Assembly: GCA_905250075.1 (NCBI GenBank)
Contig: CAJNOP010000121.1
Coordinates: 70,375 to 134,374, forward strand
Reading direction: 5' to 3'
DNA: 64,000 nucleotides
Source of the DNA: Rotaria sp. Silwood1
Lineage: Eukaryota; Rotifera; Eurotatoria; Philodinida; Philodinidae
Shown: in pieces, positions 59,755-64,000 of the stretch
Layout: each line of letters starts with the position of its first letter
Numbering within the stretch: the first letter of the stretch is position 1
Made by a program: the position numbers and the translations under genes
Notes under the pieces: generated by a model
Database searches by the model: none
What the model saw: the letters and a program-made list of their open reading frames with translations, nothing else
What the model was told of the DNA's origin: nothing

Positions 59755-61199
59755 ATGGAAACTACTAAAGAAAAACCAGTATTTGAACACCAAGGTTACT
59801 TGTATATTTTTAATAAAGAATCTTCCAACAAGATAATACGGTGCTGTCATAATTATCGTCATGGTCAATGCCGCGGCCGACTTCATACGATGAACGATCA
59901 GGTTATACAAACACAAGGTGACCACAACCATCAGTCAATTCATTCGGCTCGAGCATTAATCGAAGTACGTATAAAAATGAATAACGCAGCTAAACAAACT
60001 ACTAATACAACACATGATATTGTAGCTGATAGTATATTCAAATTATCTGATCATGCTGTCGCATCATTACCAAATTTGCAAAATCTTAATAGAACTGTTC
60101 AACAGATTTGTCAAAAGCATCAAAACTCATTACCATTACCAGCAAATCGCAATTCACTTGTTATTGATCCACTATTTACAGAAACAAATCGTAATCGTAC
60201 ATTTTTACAATTCGATTCTGGACCAATTGATCAACGTTTATTAATCTTTTCTGCCAAGAAAAAATTTAAAATATTAGAGAATACAAATTATATCTATTTA
60301 GATGGGACATTTAGTGTGATTCCTGAATTATATTTTCAATTCTACAGTATACATGTCGCATATTTAGATCATATCCTGCCAACAGCTTATGTTGTTTTGT
60401 CTGGTGAGTACCATTTATTAAATGTTTTTTTTAAGTTTTCGTTTTCGGGTCTATATTTCTCTTAGGCAAGAGACAACGTTTATACAAAACTATGTTACAA
60501 GAAATTATAAATTTGGTACCGAATTTCGATCCACTGAATGTAATGGTTGACTTTGAAAATATAAGCATCAATGCAATTAGAAATATATTTTCAATATCCA
60601 ATTTACATGGATGTTGTTTCCATCTATGTCAAAATGTTTATCGTGCTGTTATACGATTTGGTTTAAAAACTTTATATAGTGAAAATGAAGACTGGACATC
60701 AAATTCGATCTTTACCTGCTTTAGCATTTTTACCAACTAATGATGTTATTCCAACATTTGATGAAATAAAAGCTCAATTTCCAATAGAAGACGAATCTGT
60801 ATTAAAGTACTTCGAAGAAAATTATATTGGTGTTAAAACTCCGTCATCAAGACCAAGATAAATTCCTAAGTTCGATATATCATTATGGAATGTTAATACT
60901 AATACGCTACAAGGTAAACATAGAACGAACAACGTCGTAGAAGGTTGGAATAACAGATTTTCATCATTAATGAACTGCAGTCATCCAAAATTTTGAAAAT
61001 TCTTGAAAGGATTAAAAAAAAAGGAACAATTATTCGTTGATGCTCAAATTATTCAAGCAGAAGCTGGTGTAAGACAAGCTAGAAAGCGAGAACAAATTCG
61101 TCGTGAAACGCGTATTTCGAATTTGCATAATGAACAAACAACAACAAGCTATGAAAAAGTTATGGCCTTAGCTCAAAATTTCTCATTAAAACATTCATA
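59755..61199 (+). pseudogene. Decayed FLYWCH zinc finger / MULE transposase-like gene
   Basis: Exon 1 (59755-60403) starts METTKEKP and encodes a FLYWCH-type zinc finger (QGYLYIF, CCHNYRHGQCRG, GDHNHQS) and the start of a MULE DDE domain (YLDGTFSVIPELYFQF). A short intron (60404-60465) is followed by exon 2 with MVDFEN and a CCFHLCQNVYR segment. The frame then breaks near 60690: the homologous continuation GHQIRSLPALAFLP lies one frame over. Two further stops interrupt that frame, TAA at 60859-60861 and TGA at 60994-60996; the latter sits where the family expects W (HPKF-stop-KFLKG). VEGWNNRFSS is present between them. MULE proteins move Mutator-type elements; some FLYWCH-MULE genes are domesticated. 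One frameshift and two stops argue that this copy is inactive, unless they are assembly errors. Confidence 0.8.
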
Positions 61200-61553
61200 A
61201 TTTTCATTTTTCTTTTATTTTCAAAATCAATGATTGATTTATGTGCCACACTGTATAAGTATTTATGTGTTTTTCTCTACAAGTGGTAGCGTTTTTTTCT
61301 GTTGTTAATATTGCTTCGTACTGCGTGATATTTCAATAATTTGTGCAATCTATAGGACCTTAATCACTGTATTATTGAGTTCAATATCTTAAATTAATAA
61401 ATTAATATATTTTTATTGTATTTCAGAAAAAGTTTTATTGAGTATTTTTTGGGAGCAAGTGTCGGTGGGGAGTAAGTGTTGCAGAAGCAAATGTCCGGGG
61501 AGAAAGTATCATGGAAGCATCATTCGTGCTACCGGATATTGTTAGTAAAGTAT
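61200..61553. other. Short intergenic stretch with imperfect GGGAG repeats
   Basis: T-rich DNA, then at 61450-61512 three imperfect repeats of a GGGAG-n-AAGTGT type. This could be a transposon end or the 3' untranslated region of the minus-strand peptide gene. No gene seen. Confidence 0.4.
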
Positions 61554-61814
61554 TCATTCATGATCGTTATCATAACTTCCTTCAGAAGAAATTGAGCGAC
61601 GACGACTGAATGGAAAACAAATCCAATGATTTCCTCCATATCGACAATAGGTATTTTCCATCTTTCCATGATCTGGACAATGGCAATGACCACCACGTTC
61701 TCCTCCTCGTTGACATTGACAACCACGCCATGGATAATGTGGAGTATCACCCATCAGGCTTACTGAAATTGAAACAAGAGCCATCAGAATCAAGAAAACG
61801 CATAGGAATTTCAT
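61554..61814 (-). CDS. Small secreted cysteine-rich peptide
   Basis: An 86-residue frame without introns. Residues 1-19 are a typical signal peptide (LCVFLILMALVSISVS), with cleavage likely around S19. The mature part has six cysteines in the pattern C32-x-C34, C44-x-C46, C57, C66, is rich in G, H and R, and has a basic R71-R-R73 site followed by an acidic tail. Six cysteines would suit three disulfides, as in antimicrobial or venom-like scaffolds, but I recognise no known family and assign no function. It is supported by the signal peptide, the cysteine spacing and a tandem repeat 82-181 bp upstream of the start. The overlapping plus-strand frame has no such features. Confidence 0.6.
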   Translation of the reverse strand: MKFLCVFLILMALVSISVSLMGDTPHYPWRGCQCQRGGERGGHCHCPDHGKMENTYCRYGGNHWICFPFSRRRSISSEGSYDNDHE

Positions 61815-61895
61815 TTTGTTGATGAAATAATAGTTTATTTTCGATGGACGATGTGATACTGTAGTAGATGTCTTGGTAATGATATTTTATGTGTT

Positions 61896-61995
61896 GTATA
61901 AATACTAAATACACTCTCTTGTATATATACTAAATACACTCTCTTGTATAAATACTAAATACACTTTCTTGTATAAATACTACATATACTCTCTT
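61896..61995. repeat. 25-bp tandem repeat, four copies
   Basis: Four head-to-tail units at 61896-61920, 61921-61945, 61946-61970 and 61971-61995, each of the form GTATAAATACT-AAATACACTCTCTT with one to three changes. They lie 82-181 bp upstream of the minus-strand peptide start, so they sit in its likely promoter. Each unit contains a TATAAATA-like stretch. Confidence 0.9.
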
Positions 61996-62401
61996 GTCAA
62001 GTGAATAGGGTGTATGATGTCTTTTTGATTATATAAGAAAGAAAAACAGATGTGTTGTGTGTTTGGCGGACACAAAATTTGAATATAATCTTGTTTCTGG
62101 CTCGCCGACTTTCTCTTGAAGTACTTGTGTTTTCTTAATAAGGTATTGCGTATCGCGAATAAACGATGCAGTAATTGATTGTAATTATTGATAGGCGTTA
62201 TGATCAGTTCTCAAACAACAAATATTTTATTCGTTTTTTGAAATCGTGAGCCACGTTTATAGTAGTCGCTTTTTGAAATTATGGCCTAAAACTGTGTCTG
62301 AATCTGCAGGATTGTACAAGATATTTCATGTCCGACGCCACATATTGCCTTAAGACTAGAGCCCATCTGCTGTAGACAGCAAAATCGATTTCAGGGTGAA
62401 G
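61996..62401. other. Intergenic region upstream of the small peptide gene
   Basis: About 400 bp, less AT-rich towards its right end. No gene or repeat recognised. Confidence 0.4.
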
Positions 62402-62551
62402 TTAAGTGGAGAATTTGTTTAACAGTACTTCTTCTACGGCTTCTTCGAGGATGTGCTGCTGTTCGACTTGGTTCCTAAGCCGATCCTTTTGGGCCTGCAT
62501 CTGCGAACGCATCTGCAAACGATTGTTAATATCCTCTGCATTTGAAGACTC
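62402..62551 (-). CDS. Possible terminal exon of an unidentified gene (partial)
   Basis: Read on the minus strand, a strong acceptor (TTGTTTTTAG) at 62552-62561 is followed by 49 open codons and TAA at 62402-62404. The peptide begins ESSNAEDINNRLQMRSQM and is rich in Q, E, R and L, a likely coiled coil. Codon use is more GC-rich than in neighbouring genes. It is unlike the end of an ABC transporter, so it probably belongs to another gene whose upstream exons lie in or beyond the assembly gap. Chance cannot be excluded. Confidence 0.35.
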   Translation of the reverse strand, partial: ESSNAEDINNRLQMRSQMQAQKDRLRNQVEQQHILEEAVEEVLLNKFST

Positions 62552-62669
62552 CTAAAAACAAGAAAGAAGATAAAGATGTATTTTTCGAGACACATGCAAA
62601 AACAGAAAGTGTGTATCTGTCCAGAGCCAATCAAAGTGTCTTGCTTAGCAGCTTGGAATTGTTGTCATT

Positions 62670-62848
62670 TATCACTCAGAGTCTACACTCTAAAAAAATC
62701 GGTACTTTACAGAGCCTTCCGAAAATGTTCCTGAAGGTGTGTAGAATCAAAAAAATGGGTTTTCAGATTTACGAAACCTTTAATGGTTCTTATCCTCACT
62801 ACATGGTCAGAACCTCTCAATGCCAAACCTTTTTTAGGTTCCGTGATG
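62670..62848. repeat. Likely transposon-derived sequence next to the gap
   Basis: Contains a CTACACTCTAAAAAAAT motif at about 62682-62699, resembling terminal inverted repeats of many DNA transposons, followed by denser, less AT-rich sequence up to the gap. A repeat here would explain why the assembly broke. Confidence 0.35.
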
Positions 62849-62948
62849 NNNNNNNNNNNNNNNNNNNNNNNNNNNNNNNNNNNNNNNNNNNNNNNNNNNN
62901 NNNNNNNNNNNNNNNNNNNNNNNNNNNNNNNNNNNNNNNNNNNNNNNN
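62849..62948. other. Assembly gap of 100 N
   Basis: Exactly 100 N, the usual placeholder for a gap of unknown size. Frames that appear to run through it are artefacts. Confidence 0.98.
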
Positions 62949-64000
62949 AATGCATAAACAGGACTACGAGTAATATTTTCAAGTCGTTTCAATTGACGAA
63001 AAGATCGCTGGTAAAAATGAATCATGAACAAAAGGCCTACAAAAAATATCGGTAGTACAAAAATGATCGATGGATTGAGAAAACAAACGATAAACATTGC
63101 ACCAACTGTTATCAATAGTGCCATAATACCATTCAGCATCAGTACAGGTAATAATTCGTCTATTGCATATTGTTCTTTACTTGCTCTATTAAGAATCCTT
63201 CCACTTGGATTACTTTCAAAAAATTCTAACGAGGTATATAGAAGTCCTTTCAACATACTATTATGTAGGCTATTTGAACCATTCAAAATAATCTTATAAT
63301 AATAGTTTGTACCTAGTATATCCATGACTAATGCACCTATTATTAAACCAAAATAGATATAAGCATATTTTGGTGAAAATTGTCGATCAATTTTAGATTG
63401 TTTCAACCATATACTAAGCCAATAGTTTGCACCATCATTGAATATTTCACCTAACAAGAGTAAAACAATCAGTACACACAATCCACAAATACCAGACGGT
63501 AATGCAGTAAATAAATCATAATAGAGAGACCAATTGGACCTATCATTTACTGATATTTCATCAGTGATGATCGATTGCTCATCACATTCAGGCGGATTGT
63601 CTTCAAGCATTGTAGTTAATACGGATGTTTGTTTTTTGTCAGGTTCATTTTGTCTTGTGAAGTTTTCATCTAACCGATCTTCTTTATCGATTTGTCCATG
63701 TGAAAGAAATATGATTTGATCTGCTTCAAAAAGAAATTGAGTTTGATGAGTAAGTAATAGACGTGTTTTATTTTTCAATAGTCCATTTGAACCAATGCAT
63801 CGTTCATAAATGTGTTCGGCTACTGTACGATCAACAGCTGATAGAGGATCATCAAGCAAATAAATATCGGCATCATCATACAAAGCACGAGCTAATCCAA
63901 CTCGTGCTTTTTGTCCTCCACTTAAATTGACTCCATTGTCTCCGATTATTGCCAGATCATCACAAGATCCCAATCGACTAAGATCAACATTAAGACAACA
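62949..64000 (-). CDS. ABCC4-like: ABCC4/MRP-like ABC transporter, partial at both ends
   Basis: A continuous minus-strand frame from the window edge to the gap, about 350 residues. It starts inside the first nucleotide-binding domain: IGDNGVNLSGGQKARVGLA signature (LSGGQ at 63911-63925), Walker B IYLLDDP, D-loop SAVD, and switch histidine in LLLTHQTQF. After an acidic linker come membrane segments of the second transmembrane domain (GLCVLIVLLLLGEIF, YFGLIIGALVMDILG, LITVGAMFIVCFLNP, SIIFVLPIFFVGLLFMI). It ends at RSPVYA, a conserved ABCC position, where the gap begins. Family knowledge indicates ATP-driven export of organic anions or conjugates across the plasma membrane. Walker A of domain 1 lies beyond 64000. 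The second nucleotide-binding domain should follow below 62849 but is absent there. Confidence 0.88.

Noticed and set aside
61610..61822. Plus-strand frame overlapping the small peptide gene
   Set aside because: It is the antisense shadow; only the minus strand has a signal peptide and ordered cysteines.
62707..62982. Open frames running through the N gap
   Set aside because: Continuity across unknown bases has no meaning; only the ABC frame on the right-hand side is supported.
1..64000. Spliced-leader RNA gene, rRNA, intact tRNA or integrated virus
   Set aside because: No matching sequence, clover-leaf or viral domain was found. The RdRP is of the cellular silencing type.

Overview
The window looks like nuclear DNA from a bdelloid rotifer (Adineta/Rotaria-like). 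It is very AT-rich, and most introns are 55-70 bp GT-AG introns with T-rich acceptors. It carries a cellular-type RNA-dependent RNA polymerase, a SecA/GTPase/vWA giant protein without introns, a ciliary dynein and a FLYWCH/MULE element. The assignment rests on gene content and intron style, not on a marker sequence, so the genus is left open.

Layout. 584-1605 (+): three-exon, membrane-anchored short-chain dehydrogenase of the 11-beta-hydroxysteroid dehydrogenase 1 type. 1606-5900: no convincing gene; a foldback element near 2.75-3.1 kb and a 32-bp minisatellite at 5.22-5.43 kb. 5901-14897 (+): single-exon 2998-codon gene joining a protease-like N-terminus, a P-loop GTPase, a long helical middle, a SecA-type ATPase motor and a C-terminal von Willebrand A domain. 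14898-19257: gene-poor. 19300-23054 (+): eight-exon RNA-dependent RNA polymerase with an intact DLDGD catalytic motif and an unexpected C-terminal transmembrane tail. 24381-57889 (+): a complete 46-exon axonemal dynein heavy chain (DNAH10 type, about 4844 aa) whose exons join in frame throughout. One splice donor reads GA instead of GT, and about twenty introns are enlarged, several of them by foldback or dispersed repeats. 59755-61199 (+): decayed FLYWCH-MULE transposase-like gene. 61554-61814 (-): small secreted cysteine-rich peptide with a 25-bp tandem repeat upstream. 62402-62551 (-): possible terminal exon of an unknown gene. 62849-62948: 100-N assembly gap. 62949-64000 (-): partial ABCC4-like transporter running off the window edge.

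How the parts relate. There is no operon-like arrangement; these are independent eukaryotic genes. Two themes recur. The first is a family of foldback elements sharing a colinear core, found in intergenic DNA and in DNAH10 introns. Those inside introns would be transcribed as long hairpins. The same window carries an RNA-dependent RNA polymerase, the enzyme class that amplifies small-RNA silencing; a functional link is inference only. The second is architecture that departs from the family norm: the intronless SecA-GTPase-vWA fusion and the tail-anchored polymerase are the items most worth following up.
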